Below, piece by piece: positions 42,058-53,807 of a stretch of DNA of 64,000 nucleotides. The stretch comes from Porphyra umbilicalis. Taxonomy: Eukaryota; Rhodophyta; Bangiophyceae; Bangiales; Bangiaceae. Numbering within the stretch: position 1 is the first letter of the stretch; every line of letters starts with the position of its first letter. The translations under genes and the position numbers were made by a program. The stretch covers positions 82,618 through 146,617 of the forward strand of contig KV918955.1 in assembly GCA_002049455.2 (NCBI GenBank), written 5' to 3'. The notes below the pieces were generated by a model, which worked only from the letters and a program-made list of their open reading frames with translations, did no database searches and was not told the DNA's origin.

Positions 42058-44515
42058 TCACGCGGAGGGCACACCCCGCGACGTGTGCAACCGTGCGTGC
42101 CGCACGAGCCGGTTCCGAAAAGCAAACCGGGCACCGCAGGTGGGGCACGCAAACCGGCGCTGCCGCTCGTGGACGGCGCGCACGTGCTTGTTCCTGTTGC
42201 GCAGAGCGGGTGGGGGTGGGGGGGGGGGAGTGGGTGGGATAAAAGGAGCCCGCAGAAAGAGAACAATGACAATATCAACACACGAAAGGACAAACAACGG
42301 GCGGGCGCTGCTCCATCCAACGGCGGCTGCCACGCGGCAGCGCCCGGGGCGGGTCAGCAAGATGCACGGGCGTCGCTCCCAAAACGGACAAACCAGGGGG
42401 TCGGCCTGGCGAGCACTCACCCGTGCGACGTCGCGTGCTTCCGCCGCGCGGCAGCGGCCTCTCCCTGCCAACGCACACGGGCGCACGGCTGATAAGAGGA
42501 GGGGAGCCGCCCCCGGTGGCGCGCGCCAACCTACCGGTTGCCCGTCTCGCCAAAGCGGCGCTCGCATGCCGGGCACGCAAACGGGCGCACCCCGTCGTGA
42601 ACGGTGCGCTCGTGTTTTCTGCAGCGACCGTGGGAGGGGGGGAGAATTGTCCAAGTGGCGGGAGCACCAGAGCGGTGCCCCACGTGAGACACACGGGAGC
42701 GACAGGTCGCGGGTGGCCGTCAGTATCGTCCCGACCACGCCCGCCACAGCCGCCCGCCGACCACGGGCGGGCCCGCCCCGTGGTGCTGGGCCCGCGGGGA
42801 CAGCGTTGCGCGCGCGCCGCACACGCCAAAAAAGCCCACACAGCGATGCCCACGCGCCGCGCGAGGCGGTCGCCGCCGACCCGTTTGGGTGTGGCGGCCG
42901 CCGCCGCCGCGCGGCCCCGCACCGCCCGTCGAATCGACACGGGTGCGGCGGTGGCGGGGGCGGCCGCGTGCCGCATGGGGAACCACCGACGGCCGCTGGT
43001 CACGCGTCACAGGCGTGGTGGCGGGAAAGAAAATCATCACGCACCGGCCGTCTGCGGCACCGCGCCCACACGGTGGGATTGCCACCGCGGATGACCCGGC
43101 GCTCGTATGGGCGAGGGAGGTGCAGAAGTGAGCGCGCGGGCGGGTGTTGAGTACAAGTCAGTAACCGTCGTGCGCGTCAGCGGCCGTGGCAGTGCCCGCA
43201 TGGCGGGAGTGGGGAGTAGGAGTGCCAACCAAAAGAGGCGCCATCTCTGGCGAGCAGTCGAGGCCCACGTGGCGGCCAACGGCCGAGCCCGCGCGCCCGC
43301 TTCCGTGGCATTGAACCATTGTGCACTGCGTGGCAGATAAATCAGGCGAAAGCCGACCGCCAGAGACCAAACCGGTCCTGGAGGCGGTCTTCCTCTCCTC
43401 CAGAGACTGCTCCCCGGTGCACCCATCTTGCTACATGCGCCTGACTTGCACTCGTGTCCCCAATACCCTCCACTGTTTTGATCGGGGGGTGAGCACGCCC
43501 CGCCCCCCCACCTCGCACACATCAACGTACCGGATCGGCTACCAAACGTCGCGCCACACCCGCGGGTGCACAAGACACGGGCCTTGGCAATGGTTCCGCC
43601 GCTTGACGTCGAGCGACTGCCAGTGGTCGTCGGCGCGGCTGCCTGTCGGCGCCGCCGAGGCAACGTCGCGCTCGTGGGCCCGCCAATCGTTGCGCTGACG
43701 GGCCGTGCCTGCGCCGTGGTAGCGGTGGGGATGACCGGCGGCCGCACGTGGCTGGCCTGATGCGCGTCCGACGCCCGTGGTTGCGGCAGCAGAAGCGGCT
43801 GCAGTTGACGTCGCCCTTGTCGGCAACGCCCGTCATCAACGGCGGTTGGTGTGACGGGCGACGAGGTGACCGGGCTTCCGGCGTCGACACCCCGCCACGG
43901 CCGCCTGGCGCATGGTGTCCCCCACCGCTGTGGCAGGGTGGCCATCTCTGTCGGCGCCATTCGCCACGGGTCGCCGTGTAGTGGACCACCCATGGAGGTT
44001 GGCGGTGGCCGGTTCGCAACAACACTGGCGTGGCTCGCCGCCCACGCCCGTGCTTCGAGCGCGGCGCGCTGGGCGCGGCCGATGGGGGCAATGCCACCGA
44101 CGCGGGCTATCCCCGCCGCTGACGAAAGAGACGGCGTGCTGGCCCGTGCGGGCAGCGGCCGCGGGCGAGATGCTTGACGCGATGAAGGCGGCGGGAGCAA
44201 CAGCAGCGGCCGCGGCGGCGGCGTCAATGGTAGTGGCACGAGGCGGGGCGAGTCGGGGACGCGCGGCGCGCGAGCGAGAACGTCAGTGTTGGGCGGCGCC
44301 GGGCATCCGCCGACCGCGACCTCTGCCGCGTGCCCACCACCCCGACGCGGCGCATTGGCCGTTGAAGCCGTTGTCGCGACCGAGCGCGCGATGCAGGGCG
44401 ATGTGGGCGATGGATCTTGTTGCTGGTGCCGACCGCCGGTCGCCGATGCTAGCATCGGAGGGGGGTGTAGGAGAAACTCAAGTGAGAAACGGCGGTCGCG
44501 TGCGCGTCGCGCCAT
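42058..44515 (-). CDS. C2H2 zinc-finger protein gene, multi-exon, partly resolved
   Basis: Minus strand. The last two exons are well supported: 42618-42535 and 42193-42058, joined across a GT..AG intron in phase 2. The join completes a finger Cys-x2-Cys-x12-His-x4-His (CPACERRFGETGN | RNKHVRAVH). A second complete finger follows in the last exon (FACPTCGARF...RHARLH) before the TGA. The exon at 42618 begins with KHERTVH, the tail of a preceding finger, and a TGEKP-like linker HDGVRPF. A candidate first exon starts at the ATG at 44515 (GCCATGG context). It carries a Pro/Ser/Ala-rich region and then CTRGCGATFGSRS, a first Cys pair, near 43525-43580. Its junction to the next exon is not resolved, since canonical donors there give the wrong phase or an over-long finger. 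Probably a nuclear DNA-binding protein. Confidence 0.5.
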
Positions 44516-47500
44516 GGCGGCAGCGGGGGGGAGTCGGTCGATGCAGCGACTCGATGGGTGCGGCGTGCTCCGCGGGTCCGTTCGTGCGGGGGGAGGGGGC
44601 GTGCGTGCAGGGTCACTAATGTTGGAGTGCAGAAAGTGGCGAACAAGAGCGGCGCGTAGGAGGAGGTGACAGACGGGAGAGCGGTGTGGACCAGGTGCAG
44701 GCCGGTCGGTGGCACCCCGAGGTTGCACGGGGCGGGCCAAAACCTCACCCACCACCGCGTCGTGCCCGACGGCGCGGCCGAGGCCGTCGCCACCCCCCGT
44801 GTGTGGGCGGCCGTCGCGGGCACACTACCTGTGAGGTACCGGGCGAGGGTGCGACCCCCCCGTACCTCTCTGTGTGCGGTCGGGAAGCGCGCCGCCCGTG
44901 GCGAGCTACCCCGGCCGAGGTAAGTCACGAAGCCACCCGCACGCGCGTTGCTGCACGACATGAGGAAGGAGGTATTGGTGGGGGGGGGGGTGCACCGCCC
45001 TCTCGACTGCACACTGGGGCCGCGGACCACCAAAGCGCCCAGTGTGAGCAAGAGGGCGCGCGGGTCTGAGGAACGCACTGGGCGCACGCGTGCCCTTTGT
45101 GCGGTCCTCGAGACGCTCGTACGGGCGTCTCTCCAGGGGGCGCGGCTTCGACGGCGCCCATCGGCCTTTGGTTTTCAGGTGGAGGCCCGCGCACGTGCGC
45201 GGCAGGTGGACACGTCGGTTGACGGCGGGTGGGGCCGGGGCCACCCACTCTTGCTGCTGCCAACTGCCGCGGATTTTCTTCCCGGTCACCCGCACGAGAG
45301 TGGCTGCTGACTCGATAGCGCGGGTGGCTGCGGTTGCTTTCCTCCTTTTTACATTTTGATAGTGGACATGCCCCTACCTTTTTGTTCTTTGTCTTGAAGA
45401 ACCTCGTTTGGCGAACACTGTGTGGATGGCAGCACCCCAAGCCACTGCACCCCCTTGACAGTGGTCCGGGGGCTCCGGTCAAGATTGGAGCATCCAACGC
45501 GAACAGCAACAGTGGGCCACTGCGGGGATTGGGGCAGAGGGTTAGGCGCCTTTGCTCTGTGGTAGGAGAGGTGCGCTGGGAAATGCTTCCGACGAGCAAA
45601 AAAGGTCCGTTGCAGCAGAGCACCTCAAACAGTGCCAGAAAAGATACTCTGCCGACGGCCGCTCCTGGCGCGGCACAAGCAAAAGGCAGTGGGGCACGCA
45701 GTCAACCGACTAGAGGCAGGCTACCAGAAAGAATCTTCAGCCGGGACTTGTGCCCCAAGCCACAGACGACAGGTCGCTGGAGGCTTCGTGGGCACCCGCC
45801 AGCCACTGTCAGCGAGGAGCTACAGCTTGTGTTGACCGAGTGCTTGTTCAGCGGATGGTGAGGCGCGCAAGGACCTGGGCATCCGCGAGAACTGTGCACA
45901 AGGAGTCACTTTTCAAGTGCGGACTCCAACGGTGGGCACCATTCCCCAATGCTGCTTACAAAAGGAGAAAGCGCACATGCAACCACACGTGCTCCACGGA
46001 TGCCCGAAATGACTCAATATTCAATGGTTGACAACGTTCACAGAAATAGAACTGAGACTTGTCCAGACAGGAGGCATGGTGTCAATGCATCGCAGTTCTG
46101 TGCTCGAGCAGCCAGCCTCCGCCGTCCTCAGTTCTGGTAAAAGCCTCTTGCGGTGCATGTCCTGTTGATGGAATGTACATAGCCCCAGCCTGGACACGTG
46201 CTCCTCGTTGGCAGCCTCCATCTCAGGAGCTCTTGATGCTCACATTGATAACCCATTCCGTCAGAGTTTTCGGGCTGGTTTGATCTAAAGCTGTCAGCAA
46301 TGTCAGTTGGCCTATGAAACCACGTACCGACTGGATTGAGATCACGTAGAAGTGTGCATCCGCGGGACGCGCCAAGGACCTTGGGACCACGTAGTTCATA
46401 TCCTGCCCCTGGTTGTCAACTCATCACCAAGCGCGACTCCGCTCGCGTCTCCACCCTGCCATGCTGATGCTAGCTAGCCCAGTGAACGTGCCATGGTAGC
46501 GGGAGCATGGGACGCATCGACTTTTGCTTGTGGGGGGAACTCGTAGTGGGCTTGATGCGTTTGCAGTGCTGTTTCATGTCGTTCTCTCAAACACGACATC
46601 GTCTGGACAAGCGTGTCCCGCCTACCGCTGGCCTCGTCGTTTCCCACCCCGCATTCGCTCTCCCTCCCAGCGTCGCCGCCCCCCCCTTTCTTCCTATATG
46701 CACGGTCTCCCCCCTTTTCGCGTTGGGGCGCTAGGCGCGACGGTCCCCCCCCGCTGTGTGCCTCCCCGTCATCGCGCCCGCACAGAGAATAGCCACATCA
46801 CTGCCACCACGGTACCACAGTCGACCGACTGTTCGCGTCGACAGCGTCGAGTTCAACGTGCCCCGACGCGATCAACATCGAGGACGACAAGCAGGAGCTC
46901 CCCCCTCACTGGGGAGCAGTGTGTCAACGAGCGGCCTCTCGTCAGCGGCGGCCGCTTCCACCGACGCCTGCGCCAAGATGTTGCGTGGTACCACGGCGGC
47001 GCCACGGGTGGCCAGCCGCGCGGGAACGATCGCGGCGGTGGTAGCAGCAACGGTGGCCGCGAGCATCCGCGCCGTCGGCGATACGGAAGCAGTCCAGGAA
47101 GGCGACTGGCCAGGGACCGCCCAGCCGGGCCGCCCCCCGTGTCCCTGCCTCGCAGCGAGCGAGAACCACGTCGACCGCCACGAGTAATCCGACCGTCCAC
47201 ACCGACGCAGGGTCGTGGTCGTCGGGCGCCGACTCAAACCGGCCCACAACGAGGCTGTGTCAGCAACCTGCTTCACTGCGTGGCCGGGGGCATCGCGTGA
47301 CCGCCAGGTGCTGGTGATCAGCCCGATAGAAGCGTCTCGGCCGTCACCACCGCCGTGACCGCGGGGAAGGGCGACCCGCCGGCAGCGATGGCGGCCGCCC
47401 GCACGTGCACGGCGGGGAGTACCATATCAGGGTGCTCTGGGGCGCCCTGTGCGTGGAGTGGCTGCCAGTTGAGGCGCACGCCATCTGCAGTCGGCTTAGC

Positions 47501-49258
47501 TGCCCGACCGCGACCGTCGCGGGGTCAATGGGGATCGCCAACGCCGAGGCGGTAGAGTCGGCAGTTGTCGATGCCGCCGACGGCGGTGGGTGGGCCCGCC
47601 GCTGGGGCCGGGCGGGGGTGGCGACCGCAGCGGTCGGCCTCGCTGTCGGCGGTGCGATCTTCTGCACCGTCGGCGAGCTCGGCGAGTGGCGGCGGGTGCT
47701 CTTCAGCGCGCTGCCGGTGCAGGTTGCGGCGGCGGCGGTGGACCACCGCCGAGTCCCGCCCCGCGGGGCGAGTACCGCCGTACCCCAGACGCATCGCGCA
47801 TCGTGCGCCGTCGGCGGCCGTCGCGCCCGGCGTGTGCCGCCGGCGGCGGCGGGGCGCATCACGTCCCGAGCGGTGGCGCGGCCAGGAACAGGGCGCAAAA
47901 AGGGCACGCCGACGGCTGTACCCGACACGTGGACGACCAGCGCGCGCGGCGCCAGCGTCTGCGAGCCACAGCGGCCGCAGTGGCACCCGCCACAGGCGAC
48001 CGTCGCCCCCCCCAAAGGTCGTCTGCAGAGCCCCTATGGGTGCTTCCACATGGACGCCCGCCGTGCCCCCACGGCTCTGGCGATGCTCGCGGCTACGCTC
48101 GGTGGGCAGGGTGGCGGCGGGCGTGCCGACCCTCCCGCCCCCTCCCCCGCCGCCCGCCGCCCGCCGCGACGGACCGACAATCCGGGGGCGCACGACGGGG
48201 CCGAGCCGTCACCGCCGCCGCGGCGACACGCACCCGCCCTCGCCCGTCGTTTTCGTCGCCACGCCGCCCCGCCGATCGGGGGGCGGCGCGGGAAGGGGAA
48301 GGGCAGCGCCCCCCGCCGTCGGCGGGTCGCGGCGCGTCGCCCGCCTGCCGACGACGGCGGCCGGGGCGCCCCCAGACCACCGCCCCGGGGGGGGGCGGGT
48401 GGCCGACTGGGACGGCGGCGGAGGCAGCTGGAGCGAGCGCCGCCACGTCGGCGCCGTGCGCGGGCGGCACTGCGACCGATGGCACCCCGTGCCAGGAGGG
48501 GGGGCAGCGACGGAGGGGCACACGGCGGCACGGGCGGGGCCCCGCGGGAGGCCGTCGGGGGGGACGGACGACCGGGTCGGGTGGTGGCCCGTAGCGGGGG
48601 GGGTGTGGGCGGCCGTGCGCCGCCGCCGCCGCCGACGCGCGGGCGGCGGCCACCGCCCGCCGCTCGGTTGGCGCGCGCGGCCCGCGACCGCCGCGGCGGC
48701 GGGATCACGGGCGGCGGCGGCGGCGGCAGGCGCCCCCGCCACGACCGCCGGCGCCCGCCGCGCCGGCAACCGGCGCCCCTCCCCACCCCGCCCCGCCCGC
48801 GGCCCGCCCGGTCGACAACCCTACCAGGGACTGCACATTGTTCTTGGCGGACCAACCTTTTGTTGATTCTCTCTTGCCCACTGGATAGTTTCTAAAACGA
48901 CATTTGGGCACGACCTCTGTTCGATAGAGGTAGGAGTACGATGGAAATCGACGCTCTTCGCGTTGAAGGATCATTCTGGGAACGTCGCAGCAAAGCATGG
49001 TGTAGAAGAACTGCCAGAGGCAGTATCTATCGTACTGTGTAAAAAAGGAAAGAGCAAGATGGACGCTTGCTACCCTCCCCTCAGCTCTGCGCACCGACCG
49101 CCTGCGAGTCCGAGAGAAAAAACGTGCCATCACAATCCGCCCGCAGGTGCCGTCTGACCCTCATGGCGACTGATTCTTCCTCCAGATGGACCGCCACCGC
49201 CATTGCGGACGGCCGCCTCTGACGCTCGCCGCCGCAGCTGCGTGCCTGTAGGCGCCCG
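44516..49258. other. Large region without a confidently recognised gene
   Basis: GC content is very high at 47.3-48.8 kb, where long frames are open on both strands. The most protein-like is a plus-strand frame at 47405-48895 with a candidate membrane segment in its first 90 residues (TAAVGLAVGGAIF). The rest is Arg/Pro/Gly-rich and indistinguishable from composition. A Ser/Ala-rich frame at 46756-47187 is similar. A possible Cys pair, HACAQC, appears on the minus strand near 45100 and could be a stray finger exon. 45.3-46.8 kb has nothing I can name. Confidence 0.4.
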
Positions 49259-51490
49259 TCAAATTGCTTGGGCGTCGACGGGCCCGTCGTCCTCCCCCCC
49301 AAATGGGTGATAAGAGCATGGAAAGTGCGCGTACAAGCCGTCGGGGCCCCACGGGTCGTCGCGGTCACGACGCGTGTACGTGGATTGGATCGGGACCGCT
49401 TGTTCGCGACGCTTGACCACGGTGGTCACCCGCGGCAGCGTTGCAGCCACCCGCCGGGCGGTGGCCGCCATGGACACCTCGGCAGCACTTGGTTTGCCCC
49501 CGACGCCAATGGGGGCTCCGCCTTCGGGCTCGGAGGACTCCCACACAAACGAGCGCAGGCTCATCCACGACACAAGTGGGGACAAGTCGGGGGGGGGGCG
49601 CGGCCACCCACCTGCCTCGTCGTCTGACAAGGGTGGTGGCGGAGGCACGCTATCCCAGCCTGCCTCCAAGATGAAGCGCAGGGCAATGAGCGACGCGGGT
49701 GCCGTCGACGGCGGGGCAGAAAGGGCGTTGAGCGCGGCGGCGGCGGAGACGCCGCAATACGCAAGATCGTTTCGGAGCGCCAGGGACAAGCGCGTGAGGG
49801 CGAAAAAGGGCGGCCAGCTCTCCAACCGCACCCCCACGGCTGCGCTGAGCGACAAGCGGAGAGTGGCCAACGCCGGCAGCGCGGCGAGCGTCGCCACCGC
49901 CGCATCCGTTGCCGACTCCCCGAGGGCGATAGTCAGGGACCGCAACCCCGCGACGGGGCACGCCGGCACCCCCGTCGGCGCCACAATATCAGAACTCTCC
50001 CCAGGCAATCGCAGACCACCGTCGGCCGTGGCGGCCACCGCGTCCGCCGCTGCTCCGCAAATCATCGAAACGGCCGCATCGTCATAGATCCACGTGCAGA
50101 AGCCCCACCATGTCGACGCCACCAGCTCGACCGGGATGGCGATCCCCCGCCCACCCCAGAGTTGAGCTGGCGACCACTCGCGTCCGTGCATCGCGGGGAA
50201 ATCTTCGCCGGGCCGCGGCAGACCCAGGACGGCCAAGGGCGGGCGGGTGGCGAGGGCCCGCGGCAGCTCGTCGCGCAGGTGGGCGGTTTGGAACGCCGAG
50301 TGGAGCACCAAGTGGTCCAACTCGGGCAGTGCCGGCGGGGCCAGCGCGGCCAGCGCGCCCCGCCCAACCGCGCCAGCGAGGTGCAGACGGGCGAGCCGCG
50401 GGGCGGCCGCCGCCAGCGCCGCCACGTCGGCCGCGCTGGCGCTGCCCAAAAACGAAAAGACGCGGAGGTGCGGCAGCGCCACGGGTGGTCGTGCGCCGGC
50501 ACGGGGGGCGGTGGGCCCCCACGGCGGCGGCGGCGGCGGCGGCGACGCGGGACTACTGGCGACGCCCAGCCAGTAGCACAGGAAGCCGGTCGGGTGGTGA
50601 AACATTTCGCCAATCTCCGACACACGCTCGGTGCACAAGCCAAGCGTGAGGTCGACCAGCTCGGCCGCGTGCGCCCGCACCACCGACGCAATCGCCCAGT
50701 GCGTCGGCCCGTCGCCGACCGCCGCACGCCGCAAGCGGAGGGTGCGCAGGCGGCCTGTCGACACGCGCGCGCCGCCCCGGCCGAGCAGGCGCAGGACCCA
50801 CCCGTCGGCGACAAACGCGTCCAGCGGGCACCGCGCTAGGTGAGGTAGGAGGCGGCCGAGCACCTCTGCGTTGGCGGGGCTGTACGGCAGCGGGTCTGGG
50901 AAGGGCCCACAGTCGCAGCGCCCAAACCGGGCGGCACGCACGCCGCGACCGGCGTTGGGTACGGCACCCTGGAGCCGCCCGAGAAACGCCGCTACCGACC
51001 GCCCGAGCTCGTCCGCCACGGCCGGCTCATGAACCGTCGCGGCCTGGTCTGAGTCCGCGGCCCAGGCCAACGGCGACGGCTCGCTGCCGGCGAGCATCGA
51101 AGCCGTCAGCACGTAAGCGTCGACGTCGACCACCGGCACCCCGAGCACCTCACGCCCAAGCACCACATACTGGCCGTCCCTAAGCACCCCATACCGGTCG
51201 TGCCCGTCAAAGACGCGGCGCCAACGCCCCCCCAGCGGCTGCACGGACGCATACCGCCCGGCGGGCGTGACGGGCGGCAGCTCGACGCGCCGCACCGCGT
51301 CGTCGCACGCGCGGCGGATCGCGACGCAGGTGCGGGAGAGGGCCGACCACGCAGACCCGTGGCCGGCAGCCCACAAGTGTCCAGCAATGGTGGTAAGGAG
51401 GTCGTGCGGGAGGCACAAGAGCGACGGGGGGGAGGAAGGGGCGCCCCTTGCGCCGCTAGGGGCCGTCGCTGCGGTCGCGGGCGCCGCCAT
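49259..51490 (-). CDS. F-box / leucine-rich-repeat-like protein
   Basis: Intronless frame of 743 residues. I chose the ATG at 51490 because it sits in a GCCATGG context right before the F-box; the frame is open further upstream but becomes Pro-rich with no domain. Residues about 22-65 (LCLPHDLLTTIAGHLW...WSALSRTC) fit an F-box, which would bind Skp1 in an SCF ubiquitin ligase. The remainder has degenerate leucine-rich strands such as LRTLRLRRAAV, LVDLTLGL, LPHLRVFSFLG, LDHLVLHSAF, LRSLTIALG and LATLRLSLSA, the usual substrate-recognition part of such proteins. A poly-Pro insert lies near residue 330. The C terminus is hydrophilic. No transposon hallmarks; the best single-copy host-gene candidate. 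A G/C homopolymer tract lies about 100 bp upstream of the start. Confidence 0.75.
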   Translation of the reverse strand: MAAPATAATAPSGARGAPSSPPSLLCLPHDLLTTIAGHLWAAGHGSAWSALSRTCVAIRRACDDAVRRVELPPVTPAGRYASVQPLGGRWRRVFDGHDRYGVLRDGQYVVLGREVLGVPVVDVDAYVLTASMLAGSEPSPLAWAADSDQAATVHEPAVADELGRSVAAFLGRLQGAVPNAGRGVRAARFGRCDCGPFPDPLPYSPANAEVLGRLLPHLARCPLDAFVADGWVLRLLGRGGARVSTGRLRTLRLRRAAVGDGPTHWAIASVVRAHAAELVDLTLGLCTERVSEIGEMFHHPTGFLCYWLGVASSPASPPPPPPPWGPTAPRAGARPPVALPHLRVFSFLGSASAADVAALAAAAPRLARLHLAGAVGRGALAALAPPALPELDHLVLHSAFQTAHLRDELPRALATRPPLAVLGLPRPGEDFPAMHGREWSPAQLWGGRGIAIPVELVASTWWGFCTWIYDDAAVSMICGAAADAVAATADGGLRLPGESSDIVAPTGVPACPVAGLRSLTIALGESATDAAVATLAALPALATLRLSLSAAVGVRLESWPPFFALTRLSLALRNDLAYCGVSAAAALNALSAPPSTAPASLIALRFILEAGWDSVPPPPPLSDDEAGGWPRPPPDLSPLVSWMSLRSFVWESSEPEGGAPIGVGGKPSAAEVSMAATARRVAATLPRVTTVVKRREQAVPIQSTYTRRDRDDPWGPDGLYAHFPCSYHPFGGEDDGPVDAQAI

Positions 51491-52861
51491 GGCAGCGGCG
51501 GGGACGCGCGGGTCGGCGGACCAGCGCACGGTCGACGCCACCACGGTCGTCGGCGACGAGCGGCTGGGATGGCGGGACGCTCTTGCGGTGGGGGGGGGGG
51601 GGGGGGGGGTGTGAGTGCGGCCGCGTTGATGAGGGCGTACGACATTGACGGGCGTGGCACGCCCAGTCGATGCGAAGGTTACGGGCGATGCAACCGAATT
51701 TCCGTGCACCAGACGCTGCGCCAGTGGTCGTTCCACACAAGTGTCCCCTGCCAGGACGATGAATCGCCCTCTCAGCCAACCAGACCGCGATTTCACGCAC
51801 CAGACCTCCTCTTGAGACACGCACAAACATGAGCCACACCGTCCATGGTCGTCGCTAAAGGAAACAGCCTCAACAGACCGCCATTCTGTTAGGATAGAGC
51901 GCCTGTTCCCGAACAAGCCCTCAACCAACGCGATTCTGTTCCAGACCCGTTCGGACGCACGGATCTGGATCGAGGGTTTTCGAAAGAAACGGGCGGATCA
52001 GCAGAGGGAAGCGGCCACTACCGCCTTGATGAGGCCCGTTCGCAGCACGTTTCGCAGTTCCGCGGGGCCCGCAGAACCGGGGTGCATTATCTGCGAAAGA
52101 ACATGCAGGCACCAGACAGACCGTGACTATATTTATGAGGCATGCGAGACAAGTATATTCCCAATACGATCAAATTGAATATCAATACTGGCTGGGACGT
52201 TCGAGATGACCACCTTCGCACCTACTCGTACCACGATGAACCCGCCCGTTTGGCAGACTGCCGCCGCGACAGATGTCGATAAGGTGTCTGCGACCATGTG
52301 CCCTCGGCGTGTTTTAGCCTCTCCATCCCCCGGTTCAAACACTCTTTCTAATATTGACGACGTGCAGGCCCGCGACGGGGTTTGAAGTTTAGTTTGCCCG
52401 CGCCGTGCGCATGCCAGCGGATGGCGTCGTCGCCCTGGTTAGCCTTTTGCGCTTTCGTCTTCCACATCGCAGGCTGTATCATTTGTGTCGTACAGCTCTG
52501 GCCTTGTGATACTTGGGAGGCGGTAGCAACGTTGACATCTGTGAAGTATTTTGCGCGCACGCCGCCACGCTGTACCAGTCAGTCTGTCGGAAGACCTCGC
52601 TTTGTCAGCAGCGACTACAGCCGTTCGGCAGGAATATGAGAGGGCTGCTGTTGCTTGGTGAACAGGTGGAACGAATGATGTTGACGTAGGGGCAAGATAC
52701 AAGAATGGGTTCCGCGAGGCGAAGAGACGAGAGCGGTTTGCCAGGCGGGCTGATGCTGTCGCCGCCAGTCAGAGACAGAATTGAGGCCTGGATAGGGACA
52801 AGTTGATCTTCAAATGGTAAAATTACTAATATCAACTCTTGCGCATTCGCCGGAACTACGT
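51491..52861. other. Intergenic, no gene seen
   Basis: Begins with the 5' flank of the F-box gene, including a G run of about 18-20 bases at about 51590-51609. The rest is of mixed composition with no recognised coding region. Confidence 0.5.
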
Positions 52862-52945
52862 GCAGCGCGGTGCATCCCGGGGTTGTCAACATACGCGGCG
52901 CGGCCGCGTATGTTGACAAATTGGGGATGCACCGGGCTGCAGCGC
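52862..52945. repeat. Foldback hairpin with arms of about 37-40 bp
   Basis: The inner arms are perfect for 16 bp (TTGTCAACATACGCGG, 52883-52898, and its complement at 52904-52919) around a 5-nt loop. Outward the complementarity continues through GGTGCATCCC and GCAGC blocks with a few mismatches. It could be a MITE or foldback-element remnant. Confidence 0.9.
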
Positions 52946-53807
52946 ACCCCGCGGCGACCGTCACGAGCCAATAGGAGCTTCGAATCGCGGGCCCCGTCTT
53001 CTGCGAAAGCGGTCTGCGAAAGGGCCTGAGCAGCCCAACGACAAACGGCTCAGAAACTATGCAGTCCCTGTGTGAACATTCTCGCAGCCATGTTTCAAAT
53101 GACTGTACATGTCATATTCGCTTTCGTGCTGACCATCGGACCAACAGAAAACGCCTCCCCGTTCCATCCACACGAAAAAACAATATCCTTTTTATTGAGA
53201 GCTACCAACACATGCCTCAATGTGCCGACTCAAACTGAAGCAGACACATACACGACAAAAGTACCACATACAGTAGCGACACGTAGTGCCCAAGAGAAGT
53301 ATCCAAGCACACGCTGGAGAAAGTAGCATGTTTGGGCGTCCGTACTGTATGTGAATCATTTGGTGCCAGGGGCGGACGCGCCCGCCCCTCGGTGAGCGTG
53401 GCGGCGCCCGGTGCATTCGTGCGGCCGGCGCGCCGGCACGCGCCACACGCGCCGTCGCGTGCCTCCGCGGGGGAACGGTCGCGCCCGCTCTCCTGTTGCG
53501 TGGTAAGGCCGCTGCGTGAAGAGTGCAAGGACGCGACGGAGTGCAAGGCTGCGGTGCTTCGCGGCCGCGCCGTGGCGCGCACCGAGACGGCCTCGGGGCG
53601 GGTGCACTGATACGCGCGGCGCGGTGTGAGGCGATGGTGCGGCACGGGGTGCGCGCGCTCGGGGGGGGGTGGAGGACCCAGCGTGCTGTTGGACGCGGCG
53701 AGAGGCTGGAGGCGCGTGGGTACAGCGGGTACAAGGAGAGGAGAGATGGGGTGAGGAGAGCCCCGGGGGATAGGTAACAAGAGAACGACCCTTTCTCTCA
53801 TGGTAGC
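52946..53807. other. Upstream flank of the Gag-protease relic
   Basis: No gene recognised. If the relic had a 5' LTR it should lie here. GGTAACAAGAGAACGACC at about 53773 resembles a primer-binding region but lacks a clean TGG, so I do not call one. Confidence 0.35.

Noticed and set aside
41735-43150. 471-residue plus-strand frame
   Set aside because: It lies antisense to the zinc-finger exons, is Arg/Pro-rich and has no recognisable domain.
47405-48895. 496-residue plus-strand frame with a possible membrane segment
   Set aside because: Overlapping minus-strand frames are equally open, most of it is Arg/Pro/Gly composition, and no homology is recognisable. Reported only as a note on the gene-poor region.
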